From: Cinnamomum chago
Lineage: Eukaryota > Streptophyta > Magnoliopsida > Laurales > Lauraceae
Direction of reading: 5' to 3'
Assembly: GCA_038049695.1 (NCBI GenBank)
Contig: CP142453.1
Span: 129,777,001-129,841,000, forward strand
Length of the DNA stretch: 64,000 bases
The translations under genes and the position numbers were made by a program. Under the pieces are notes generated by a model, which ran no database searches, was not told the origin of the DNA, and saw nothing but the letters and a program-made list of their open reading frames with translations. Below are positions 35,927 to 47,700 of this stretch, in pieces (position 1 is the stretch's first letter; each line of letters starts with the position of its first letter).

Positions 35927-38900
35927 ATGTCCAGCAGCGATGCAGAGCGCAGAGATGAGGCAGAGGCCTCGGAAACTGCTGCGGGAGATGACGAAGATAC
36001 CGGAGCCCAGGTTGCTCCCATTGTCAGGCTCGAGGAGGTAGCCGTCACCACCGGAGAGGAAGACGAAGTCGTCCTTCTCGATCTGTAACTACTCCCCTTC
36101 CTTATACTACTTCTAGGGTTTAGGGTTTCTATATATAATACTGAATCGATCTTTCCTTCTTCTTTTTTGTTTCTCTTTTTAAAAAAAATCTTAGGGTTTT
36201 GGTAGATTCTTGTATGTGTTTAGTTGTCTCGGAAAGAAAGCTCTAATGATTGGTTTTGTTTTGTTTCTTTTTAAAACAGGAAATCGAAGCTGTATCGTTT
36301 TGATAAGGAAGGGAATCAGTGGAAGGAGAGAGGCGCCGGGACAGTGAAGCTTCTCAAGCACAAGGAGACGGGGAAGGTCAGGTTGGTTATGCGGCAGTCG
36401 AAGACGCTCAAGATCTGTGCTAATCATCTTGGTAGGATTTAGGAATAGGATTGGGATTGGTTGTTTTTCCTGTTTTCTTTTAGATTTGTTCATTTCGAGT
36501 TGGGATTTTGGTTGTGTTCTTTTTTGGTCTCATTGTTTTTTGTTTTGTGATGTTTGGTTGTGGCAGTTGTTCCATCCATATCGATTCAAGAACATGGAGG
36601 GAACGATAAGTCGTGTGTATGGCATGCATCTGATTTCTCTGATGGAGAATTGAAAGAGGAGCTGTTCTGTATTAGGTTCGGATCGGTTGAAAGTGAGTAT
36701 TATCATCAATTGTCGATCTAATCATTTGTTTGTTCATGGTTTCGTGCTTCTATTTCTATTTCTGCTCAGTTTATATATGATCTTGTGCTTGGTCATGTCA
36801 TTAATTTATGGGTTCTTTTGCATTCATCTACTTGTATTAATTCGAAGGATATGCTTTTATGTAACCTTGTATAACCAAAATCTTTTGGGGCGCACTTTGA
36901 TAATCCCAAGGGATGCCGGGATGGTAATGTCTCATTGTGGGTTAAGTTTTAGGTTGAAACTTGCCTCCTTAGATTATTTTTCACCCTTGTAACTGCACAT
37001 TTGATTGGTATAAGATTGGATGAGTGCGATCATTCAAAAAAAAAGAAGAGGGTTGGTAGAAGGTCTGACAAAGTGGCAGTTCATGAGCACAGTTTGTCGA
37101 GTTGGGGGTGCAACATTGTTTATGGCGCTCAGACTCGCCTTTAGAACAGCAAGTTAACAGTGTGTGTGTGGCGTTCAGACACCCCATGGGTATGGTAAGG
37201 GCAGGGATTTTATACATAAAGATGAATTATCACATACAATGTGATGTAGACCATGGATATTGGATAAGTCAATTTTGAAGTATCCAAGTGTTATAGGTGC
37301 TTCCCTTTCCACCATCAAATTGGCCCAAGGAATCAGCCACTAGAATGGTACTTCTTTTTGTGTATACACGGTGACATCATTGTGAAAGTACAGCTCATCT
37401 CCTTGATCTTTTTTTACTGTGAATTCAAGTGCTGCGCTTCCTAAAAGATTCTTAAGCCCTAACCATTGCGTTCAAGTAAATCACCTCTATAATAAGATGG
37501 ATTGAGAAAAATATTATTTAGCATTGGCCTGCATTTTATTATTTGTTGAAATTTAACTTTAGAAACTTCTTTTTCATTAAAGATAAGTGTATTCTTTTTA
37601 CTATATATTGGTAAGGCGACTGACTCTTCAAAGAGAAGAGAAGATTTCGTAAATAGCTTAACATGTTGGGAACAAGATTGCAATTTATCTATTCCTGATA
37701 TTAACATGTGCTAAAATGTAATTATTAAAAAACAACAGACTAATGTAGTAAGATGTTCAAGGATACTTTGCAAATTGAATAGTATTATATAAGGGTTGTT
37801 TGGATTTGTGCTTTGCTCTGTCCCTTCCAATGAGAAATGAGAACACACCTGCTCATGTGTGTACCAATGGATAATTGCTGTGAGTTTGTGTATAAAACTG
37901 TTCAATGCTTTCATTCATAGATAATACAATCAGGGCAAGCACTGTAATAAGCCTGAAATTTCCCTTGCTCTGTTCAGCTCAGGGTTGAGGTGGGGTTCGA
38001 CCGTGTGCCAATTTGGTCTTGCCATGGTTGGATCTTTCGCATTATGAGAGATCTCTTGGTAGGGCATCAGATTTGATCGTTGTTGTGTCCTAATCTCTTC
38101 CATTCACTAATGTTGGGACCTCTTGTAATAGTTTTTCTTGTCTGGTGATGTTTGTTATCTGTTTATCTTGTCTAAGCAGATCCATTCATCAAGCCATGAT
38201 TAGGCAACTTTACTATTTATATGTGGAATTAATACACAAACTTGACAGTCCTAGCCATCCATCCATGTTATGTTTATGAATTCAGCAATTAAGATTTTTT
38301 GTTTTTTACCTCCTTGAAGGGCTAGATCAAGGTACTAGGATTGTCCAATCAGTTTTCATTTTATTTTCCCTCAAGCATCTCATGAATTGCAAAGGAGTCT
38401 TCTTATGAATTGCAATACTCATCCTCTAGATCCTATTTATGCATCAGCTGAATGAGGTGTACATAATGGTTTGCTGCTGTTGTAGTTTTGGTTCTTGTAA
38501 AAAGATTTTGATTAACTTCAGAAAGCATTTGTGCTACTGTGGCGAGCCAATCTCTAGCTAATATTGTCCCACAGATATCTAACCTAGAAACTCAGGATAC
38601 CCTACCTTGCATATGCTTTCTAAGAAATGCTTTATCAGTTTGTTGTTGCGTTGCTTAATATGATTTTCATTTTTATTTACGGGGTCTTCTCATTTTAACA
38701 GTCACGTGGCTTTTATTTTTTCTTTAGATTGCAAGCACTTCATGGAAATGGTTGAAGAAGTTGCTCAGTCGCAAGGAAAGAAACAAGAAAGCGAAGATGC
38801 CACCACAGCTGCTGAACTTGTGGAGAAGTTGAGTGTTGCAGAAGGCGAAACCAAGGCTAATAAGGCTGGGGAAGAGGAGGTGCCTGCTGCTCTGAGTGAT

Positions 38901-38972
38901 AAGAAGTCTGCTGAAATTGTGCATGTGAAAACGGAGTCTGAAAAGAAAGATGAGCCATCCTCTGCTTCTTAA
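35927..38972 (+). CDS. RANBP1: Ran-binding protein 1 (RanBP1)
   Basis: This small cytosolic protein binds RanGTP and helps RanGAP stimulate its hydrolysis, so it supports recycling of nuclear-transport receptors and spindle functions of Ran. Exons are 35927-36084, 36280-36431, 36567-36692 and 38728-38972, all joined by GT-AG introns in frame to give 226 aa (Arabidopsis RanBP1a is close to 228). Residues 1-25 are acidic. [20 protein letters not shown] leads into the Ran-binding domain (about residues 30-170), with [57 protein letters not shown] and a final helix, [13 protein letters not shown]. The C-terminal 65 residues are rich in Glu, Lys and Ala, as in plant homologues. The ATG follows the TATA box by 58 bp and is the only start that gives the conserved N-terminus. 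Intron 3 is 2.0 kb. Confidence 0.96.
36114..36128. promoter_or_regulatory. Double telo-box in RanBP1 intron 1
   Basis: TAGGGTTTAGGGTTT lies 30 bp into the first intron, and a single TTAGGGTTTT lies near 36192. Reverse-strand AAACCCTA telo-boxes near plant transcription starts are associated with expression in dividing cells. A regulatory role here is an inference. Confidence 0.5.
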
Positions 38973-39201
38973 AACTGAGGGGACTTTTCTCTTTGAAGTT
39001 GCATCACCACCATGCTTTGGTGTTTGTTGTGCAGATTGATGATGAATTTTTTGTGTTTTATAGCTTTTAAGAATATTCAGTTGAGTTGGACGTGTATTGG
39101 TGGAAGGTGGTGTTGATAGTCGGCCCATGGATACTGTAGCTTCATATCATTAGTTCTGTTTCATATTCCCTGCGTTGTGATTTGTTTGGGTCTATTCCAC
39201 A

Positions 39202-39227
39202 CCCCCCCCCCCCCCCCCCCCCCCCCC
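39202..39227. repeat. Poly(C) tract downstream of RanBP1
   Basis: About 26 consecutive C residues are followed immediately by about 11 T residues, 230 bp after the RanBP1 stop codon. On the minus strand this is a G-run capable of quadruplex formation. The exact length may be uncertain because such tracts are hard to sequence. Confidence 0.85.
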
Positions 39228-39239
39228 TTTTTTTTTTTC

Positions 39240-40860
39240 TTGCAGGAGGGTCTGTCTTTATTACATTGGAGCAGTGATATATGTCACTGCGGTGCTGTTT
39301 ATTGGTTTTGACTCAACCTATAATATGATTCAGAGAATTACCAATGTAGCTGCCTGATGTTTACAGGTTGAAATGATCCCCATTTGGGCTACCTTTCATT
39401 AATCAAAACCACAGTACATATATTGGTGGAGCTCTGATTGTTACTGGCCCACTGCACCACCCTCAATCACATGAAGGTTTTATTCCCAGTGATTAGGATG
39501 GCATACAAGCAACTGCTAGATTGAAAGTATGTTGTGCTCTTTTTTTTATACGGGGTTTGCCAAATTTCACTCTAAAATGATTTAAGCGAACTTTTGGATT
39601 GAACATAATAGGATAATTTTATTCTAAGAGTTTTATAAGTCATCAGTGAAATTGGAGGGCTTATGAATACCTGGCCATCACTTGAGTAATTCAAATTCAT
39701 ACTTTCGCATTGATCGTTCACCACCCACCTCAGCAATCATATAATATGCGATTTCTGTTGCAAACATGTATCTTATTCTTCGATTACCTGGAAGATCAGA
39801 CCCGTAAAAAACTAGGTTCAGAATCTATTTAGGTTTTGATTGGTAAACGGGTTTGAGTCTGAAACCTAATTTAAGTTTCGATTGATAAACGGGTTCAGAC
39901 TAGGTCTATATAGGTTCAGGTATGTGGACTCGAGACCCGGCATATAAGCATTTGATATTACAACTTGTACATCGACATCAATTTTTTTGGATATTTTTAT
40001 ATATAATATTGGAGGTGGTAGACTTGATGAAATGTTATAAGCTGAATGATATGTTTATTTTTAAGAAAAGTGAAAAATAAAAAGAAATTAGAATTGATTT
40101 TGGAACTAGATTTTAGTTCATTAAGTGGATCCAGTTTTGGAACTGAATTCGGGATTTCCTATTGGAATTGAGTTTGTGAACCAACAAATCAGGTTTCAAG
40201 TCAAAATCGGATCGGGAATCGAAAATGTTATTTAGAAATGGGTTTGGATTCGAAGTCCACTATAGTTCCGATCTGGAACCATTTTGTTTGCAACCCTACT
40301 CATGAGTCACACAAATATTTTAAGGGTATAAGCTCTAGCAGATCACTCTCCTTGTTTGGACTCATTAGAATTCGTGAGATTCATAATAATCCCCATTTAT
40401 TAAAAGTCTAAAATGCTCAGCTAAATTTTATTTTAATAGGAGATGAGCTTAGCGAAAATAAATCAAATTTTACTCAAGTTGGAGGTAACCCATGTATCAC
40501 CCAAATTCACTATTCCTAATTCGATCAATTCGGGTTTTGTAGGTGGGCCCCACTTTATCTTGCGAAACTAGTTATTAATATTGTGCCGTTTCGGTCAAAA
40601 GGGCCGATTTTTTTTTTTTTTTTTTTTTTTTTGTTTCTATTGTATGGCTGAAATGACACTCATGAGTTTGGGTCAATTTCAGCCAAAATCAACGGCAGAA
40701 ATGCTAAATTTGTGCCGAAATAGTCTTTTGAGAGTATTTTAAAAAATAAAAATTTCCCCTTTTAGTGAAAATTAAAACTCTAAAAGTTATACTATAATTT
40801 TATTAGAATGGATTAAATTCAAAATTTGTATTTTGTTTTTTTCATATACATATATTTATA
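39240..40860. other. Spacer between RanBP1 and the NNF1-like gene
   Basis: No gene is supported. From about 39800 to 40290 the sequence is rich in GGGTTC/GAACC-like words resembling a decayed hAT-like element with an end near GCAACCCTACTC, but no matching left end was found. A T-homopolymer of about 21 bases lies at 40612-40632. Confidence 0.4.
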
Positions 40861-41170
40861 GGGTAATATTCAGGTGGGAACTCTTCTCACATATTATTTA
40901 ATAACTTTTTTGTGCGGCTCAATTATGGGCCCCATTTGGGGATGGGAACAGGGAAGATGGAAAGATCTATTTGAGACCACCCCGAGTATCAAATTTGAAC
41001 CCAAACCCATGCCCGTAACTGCATTGAGTCCATTCAGATGTGTGCCAATTATTAGAATCAGTGACTATCAAAGGTTTTCCTATTGGTTGCTAAGTTTGAA
41101 TGGATTGTTATTTGGGCAAAAAAAATTCTTATATAATAGTTGAGAACGGATTCTCACTTGAATATTTTTC
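40861..41170. mobile_element. Mutator-type MITE, 310 bp, upstream of NNF1-like gene
   Basis: The inverted ends are GGGTAATATTCAGGTGGGAA on the left and, on the minus strand, GAAAAATATTCAAGTGAGAA on the right, with further matches inward (CTTCTCACATATTAT against GTTCTCAACTATTAT). A perfect 9 bp duplication, ATATTTATA, flanks it at 40852-40860 and 41171-41179. A 9 bp duplication with inverted ends points to a Mutator-type MITE. It sits about 560 bp before the start codon of the next gene and about 280 bp before the inferred leader splice site. Confidence 0.82.
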
Positions 41171-41448
41171 ATATTTATATACTATATTTTTATTTTTTTA
41201 AAATGTAATTTTAAAAAGTTTCACTCATCTGATAAAAAATTTGAAACGGAGAGGTAAAAAAAAAAAGATAAAGGGCATCGGTGTCCGCCCTTTTCCATCT
41301 GCGAGGGAAACGAAATCCGAAAAAGGGTAAGGGTCGAGAAAGACGCTGGAAAATACGGAAGAAGAGGAAGAAGAAAGAGGAAAAACAGTCTGCAGCACAC
41401 ATGCAGCAGTAGCAGCAAGAGTAGGAGTAGGCAGCAACGTATTTCCAG

Positions 41449-41687
41449 GTACGCTTCCCCTCTCCCTCTTTCCTTTTCTTTTTCTTTTTCTCTCCCGGAG
41501 GATTTCGCTGTTTACCCGTGAGGAGAAATTGAAGATAGAAACAGTTTCTGCCTTCCCCCTCTCTCTCTCTGTGCAGTTTTTGTATTTCTTTTTATGTGGC
41601 AGTTGGGATGTAGTTGAAAATGCAGATGGAAAAAAAAAAAAAAAATCCTCCATTACCGTGTAATCTCAATTTACCAAAATCTTACAG
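41449..41687 (+). other. Probable 5' leader intron of the NNF1-like gene
   Basis: CCAG followed by GTACGC at 41449 and a pyrimidine-rich run ending CTTACAG at 41687 form a good GT-AG pair upstream of the ATG at 41730. The T/C-rich interior fits a plant leader intron. This is inferred only from the splice motifs. Confidence 0.5.
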
Positions 41688-41729
41688 GTGTGTAGGAACC
41701 AGAAGTGTTAGGGCTCTTTCTCTGTTCGA

Positions 41730-44700
41730 ATGGACGGGAAAGCTCATCTTCCTTGCGGTTTCAAACAATCAAATCTAAAGAAGTCATTTAAGCTGGGAAT
41801 ACGTTCTCTGCTAACAGCTTGCCCTAAGGAGGTAATAACCGTCCTAAACTTCTCCACTTTTTATCTTACATGGTTTTTAACCATTTCCCAGTCTTTTTTC
41901 TTTTGTCTTGTCTTGGTTCGCGTTCATCAGTTGTTCGAGAAATATTTCTCCGCATAAGATTAATAACAATCATCATCATCATCATCATTATAATTATTGT
42001 TTATCAATAGATTTGTAAAATTCTCAATGGATGATGTTGTGCGCATTTTTTCAGTAATGTGAGATGTTCAATATAAATATGTACTGGTGTTGGGTCTACT
42101 TGAACTGTTAAGTGGTCTTGATGTGGATCTGGTTTTTAGAAAGAGCTTGACTACTGGACAGACAAGCATAACTATGAGAAAAACGAGTCAACAGTCATAT
42201 CCAAGGGCAGAATATACTGATAACATGACTTGCTTGCATCTGCCTAGGTGGATATTTCTGTTGCATAGCTTACACCACTATGGATACAGCAGACAAACAA
42301 ATCTGAATTGCGCAAAGATGTGGCCACAACTGTATCTGTATGAAATACTTTTTTAAGAATGAAAATGCCCATAATTCAAACCCAGCATCCTATAATATTT
42401 ATTTATCGTGTCTTGTGTTTTTTTTTTTTTGCCACCATTCTAATACCTGTAGGGTGTGATAAGGTACTTAAAAATAGCAAAAATATTGTTATCATGTCAT
42501 ACATATATTTCTTTTATTTTTAATTTTAATTTTATTTTTTTATGTAATGTCTATGTCGCCACTATATCCATGGAATGTCCCTGCCATATATCCTTGCCTT
42601 ATGTGGGCATCATAACTGTGTAGGCTTCTTTTATTGGTGTATTTCTTTTTGTTCCTATGTCATATGATCTCTGAGTATTTCATAATTGATCTGAACTCAC
42701 AGGAGTTCTACAAAGCGTTTTCAACATTCACGCATGCTGAGCAAGAAAGTCTTCATCGACTATTTATTCAGGTAAAATTTGCATTTCATTAGTTAATCAT
42801 GTTCTTCTCATGCGACATTTTGTGATATAATGTGCATCATGCTGCTCATCATCATCATCGCCTTATCCCCTCAATCTAGGGTTGGGAAAGAATGGAGGTG
42901 CGATGTGTTGGGACTGAACCCACAGCCCCATTGTTAAAATCCATGCACTCTATCAGCTGAGAACTGAGATGGCTTACTGAAAACAGGAAAATCACCACAA
43001 CTACTTTGCTGCTTATTACGAGTCACTTCAACTCATTTAGCATCATGATTGCACAGGAGTGGATACAATCTCTTCAATGTACATATAAGTTTAAACGTTT
43101 CAGTGTGATATTTATGCACATATGATTTTGTTAAATTCAGTTTCGTATTAGTGGTTAGAAGGGCTTGAGGGCATGTGCAACGAACTTTACTGTTTACTGT
43201 CTTGACAATATAATCCCCTCTCAGAGTTTGAAAATTTTGACAAAAAAGAATTTATTATATTTGTTGCTGCAGCTTTTAGTTGCTTTCTTAACTTTTCTGT
43301 AGTGATGAATTTGATGAACCAATTATTTATGTTTATTCCTATGCTATTGTTTCAGGTTATCACTTCTCTACATGAAAATATAGAGGTATACTTGTTTCTT
43401 TTTAACAGCTGTTTCTTTACTTATTTAATGATTTTATGGATAGAGCATTAATCTTTTACTATCAACTATTTTTCCCACTTAGTCTCCATCTTTACTGCTA
43501 TTTCAAAAAGCTCCTTGCAAAAAAAGCATTTCTTTAAGGTCCCCAATTTTCAATACTATTTCTATTTAGGCTTTGCTGCTAAGTAAGCATGTTTGAATTA
43601 GAAATGAGCGTTTTTTTTAGAGCATTTAGGGGTAACATCAATAGGTGATAAAATAAAAGATTCCCATTTGAGATGGTTTGGACATGTCCAATGTAGGCCA
43701 ACAATAGCGCCTGCGAAGAATAGTTTTTCTATTTAGGTTGATTGCCCACCAAGGGGAAGGGGTTAGCCGAAGAGGATGTGTATGAAATAGTAAGAATATA
43801 TCTGAAGAAGTGAAACTTATATGGGGATTTGGCTCAGGACAGATCGGAATGGAGAAACAGAATCATGTAGCCCACCCCAACATAGTTGGGATAAGGCTTT
43901 GATGATGATGAGTTAAGTAAGCATGTTAAGTATCATCAATGTTTTTATTCAAAATGATCACTCCACTCTTGTTCCAGCTAATGGAAACCCCAAAACCCTA
44001 ATTGTTTATAATTTTTTGATAATCCGATTCAATCGCATTCTCACCCAAGTCAGAGATTTTGTGAAAAATTTAGTTTCCTTGCAATGGTAATTGTAAGGAA
44101 TGGATTTTTAAGCCTAACCAAATGATAAGGAAGCATGCTTTGCAAACTAAAATAGTTCCCTCGTAAAAGTGATACCAATTAAAATAGGACATGTGGCATA
44201 GTTTGTGGGCCTGATTGTGTTGCCAAATACATGATTTTAGGATCTAACCCTTAAAAAAGGTCCATTGGGTGTTGTTAGGTGTTTGATCTAAGGCTATGAA
44301 ATGTACAGTAACCAAAGTTTCTATTTTGTCTGTTTATTTCATGGCTTTAGATGTGCAACATAGATTACCAACTGGGTGTTTTTGGGTCTATTGCACTATA
44401 GTTATGCTTGAAACACAATCTATACCTTATTTTCAATATAAAATTGGGTGCAATACAATGATACTATTTTAGGGACCACCTTTCCAGAACCCAAATTGCC
44501 AACACAATCTTAACCCTTTGTATAGGTAAAGATTACAATTCCACTTCAAATAGTGTAAGATCTATTGTTGGATTGATCGCATGATTTGCACGTGATTAAT
44601 TCTATTTGTTGTTCTCTCTCTCTCTCTGAGAAACTAGAATGGGTTCCATGATCATCACTTGTAATAACTAATAACAATCATTTAATTTAACAGTGTGCTC

Positions 44701-47700
44701 CACTTTTGTCCACTTGCAAGGTATGTTATAGTCTGTACTGTATAAACATGGTTCGATTGTGTGCGTGGCTTGATTCTCAAATGCATAGGATCCATTCATG
44801 GATTTGGGTGGGGTGCTGCACTTAAGTGCACGATCAATCTTGTTCTGCTACCCATTTGAAAAAACTTAGGAATTAAGGTTGATTCCTTGTAAAATAACTA
44901 CCAGTTAAATAATAAGTGGTAGATTTTGTGGGACTAATTAGACTATTAGAAACAAGAAGGCTATAGGATCTAACAATCTAAAAAAATAATTTCCATTGGT
45001 GGTGGCCAGTTGCATCATTTAAGGCCATGAAATGAATACTCAAAATAAAAACTTTGGTTAACATCCATTTCATAGACTTAGCTAAGATACTTAGTAACAC
45101 TTGATGTTCTTTTTTTATTGATTTTGTTTTACTTCACATGGCTAGATCCTATACCCTTTTGAATCTAGAAGTGTAGTCGGGCTCATAAACTATGCCATGT
45201 GTCCTATTTTAATTTAATTTGCTTTTATAAGGAAACTGTTATAGTTTTCTAAGCATGTTTCCTTTCTATTTAATTAGGTTTGGAACCGTTTTTGTGGGTT
45301 TGTAGTTTCGGTTATACAAGAACTACTTTGATTTCCTTAGCATCTATCTTTGAGTCAGGTTAGAGTGGGTTTGGTTGGATTAGAAGGATGGCTGGGCTCT
45401 CTGGGTTGTTTTGGTTAGTTGGAGTTATAGGATAAAGTGGTTACTTGGAATGAAAAAGCGTTCATTTGATGAGATTTATAGTGCTTGCTTAATTATAAGG
45501 ATCTAATCATATATAGTTCCGAATGTTAGTTGGAGCCAACATGATAGCGGACTCCCTAGTAAAGCAAGAGGTAGATAGGGTGGTTCCTTTACTTGCTTAT
45601 ACTATGTAATTCTGCTGGCCTTTTGCCCTTGGTGGTGTGGGTAAGGCTCTTATACCCAGTTTCGCCTTTCTGTTGTCGACTTTGTAATTTCCTTCCTTTA
45701 TTTGAAGTTTCTATTATCATTCAAAAAAATAATTTTTTTCTCTTTTTTGGGGGAGGACCTTATAATTTAAAGGGGGGAGAGATAATTTCAAGAAATCACT
45801 AATTATTATTATTGTTATCTTTTACCCTGTAGAAAGATCATTTATACACCCAAAAGAAAATGGAGAAAGAAGAACAAGATCTTGTAATTATTTAATTGCA
45901 TTTTTACCATTTCATGGTGGAGCATATCGTTCATTTTGAACTCATTCCACTGTGTAGTGTATGCTATATTGATCTACACAGTGGATGCGAACTGTGTTTT
46001 GTTCGGCTTACCCAAGTGGCTTTCTATGTTTATGCTTAGTGCTTTAGTTTTTGCCTTTACCCAAAAAATAAAGAAAAGAATTTTTGTTTTTGTTTTTCAT
46101 CTATTTCAGAGCTGTGGGTTTTGCTTTGCCTGCTTTGTTGATTATATTTTGTTGTGTTAGTTCATTTCTTTTCTACTTATCTAGTAAAATTTACTAACTT
46201 TTATCAAGATAGTTGCATGCAAAATTTTAAATTTCAGTGCCTGAACCGTTCTCTTATTGAATTTATAGGAGGAGTTTGAGTCTCTATGTCTGGAAACACA
46301 GGTGTGTTTACGCTATCCTTCCCACCTTTTCTTTTTTCTTTTTTGTAATATGTTTGAAGTGGGATAGGTTAAGATAACATTTTGCAAGTCAATATTTACA
46401 ACCACTGTCACCATTTTTTTTTAATATTTTTTTTTTATTGTATTGGACAGGGGGCACAATGCCATTTTTATTCATACTTTCCTATCTATAAGAACTTGCT
46501 ACATCTTTAAGAAATAAAAAAGGTCTTACTGGCACTATTTCCACACCTGACCTTAATTTTTTGAAAAGTTAAAATTGTATGCTATTTCTGTTATGGCTGT
46601 GTAAAAGATTGGAAACAAGTCAGTTGGCAACATTTGGAGAGGAGTAAACTTCAAGAAATAATTAATCACTTCTGTTAAAATTGTATTTTATTGCAGTTAT
46701 TGCTAGAAATAAAAAAGATATGAAATGAGTCACTTGGCAACATTTGGGGAGTAACCTTTGATTGAAAATAATAATTTGTTTTTGAAAGATTGAAGAGCAC
46801 TTACCTGGATTTGTCACACTATAATTGCTTTTTTGAATTAATGGAAAATGGTATAGAAGGAATATACCAGACGGCTACAAAGCAAGAGAAAAAGTACCTC
46901 TATCAACTCTATATTTAGCCAAGCAATCTGCCACACTATTAGTCTTTTTAAAAGTCTTGCTCTCAATAAAATAAATGTTGCATTTATCTCCTTATTGAGC
47001 CTGCCTCAGTCATGAAATTCGGAAAACATGTTCAAAAGTCATTAGTCAGCTTTAAGGAACTGTCAAGTCTCAGCTCACCTAATGAAAGCATAATTAACCC
47101 CTCTGAACTTGGAACCTTTTCTCCTTTGCAACTGGAATGAGCCTTTTTCACCTCTTGAACCTCTTCAACTAAAGAAACTTTCTCCAAACTAGAAACAGCT
47201 GCAGTGGAAATGGAAGCAAAGGCAAACCATCCAATTTTGTGTGAATTCCATCTTAGAGTATATAGTTTTAAAATACGAATGCCACGACCTTTCTATCATC
47301 TCGCTTGAACTTGTCCAAGAAATTTATCTTCCGTCTCGCATTGGCCATATGATGAAGGAATTTAGTATCACATTCTCCCCTCCTTAACCCACATAGGTTT
47401 GGGTTTTTGCTTCCAAGATATCTCCATTCTATCAAGATCTCAAGCTTCATTCTGCACCCATCTTCTACGCACTAATTTTACTGAAGAGAGAGACCTTGAC
47501 TCCTCCAAATTGAGCATTTCCAATTCCTTCAACAAGCTGACCCTCCTACAATCCAAAGATCCAAGTTCCTGGTCTTTTCACACCTTCAATTTAGCTTTCG
47601 GCATTTGAAGCTTTGTATGGATTATGAAACTTGCCTTCCCTTGAAACTCATTCCACCATTTATCGTTGAAACTGCTCTGAAGAAGTGAACTATTATCATA

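Noticed and set aside
39800..40300. A hAT-like element suggested by GGGTTC/GAACC words and a GCAACCCTAC end
   Set aside because: No matching left terminus or 8 bp duplication could be found, so it is mentioned only in the spacer description.
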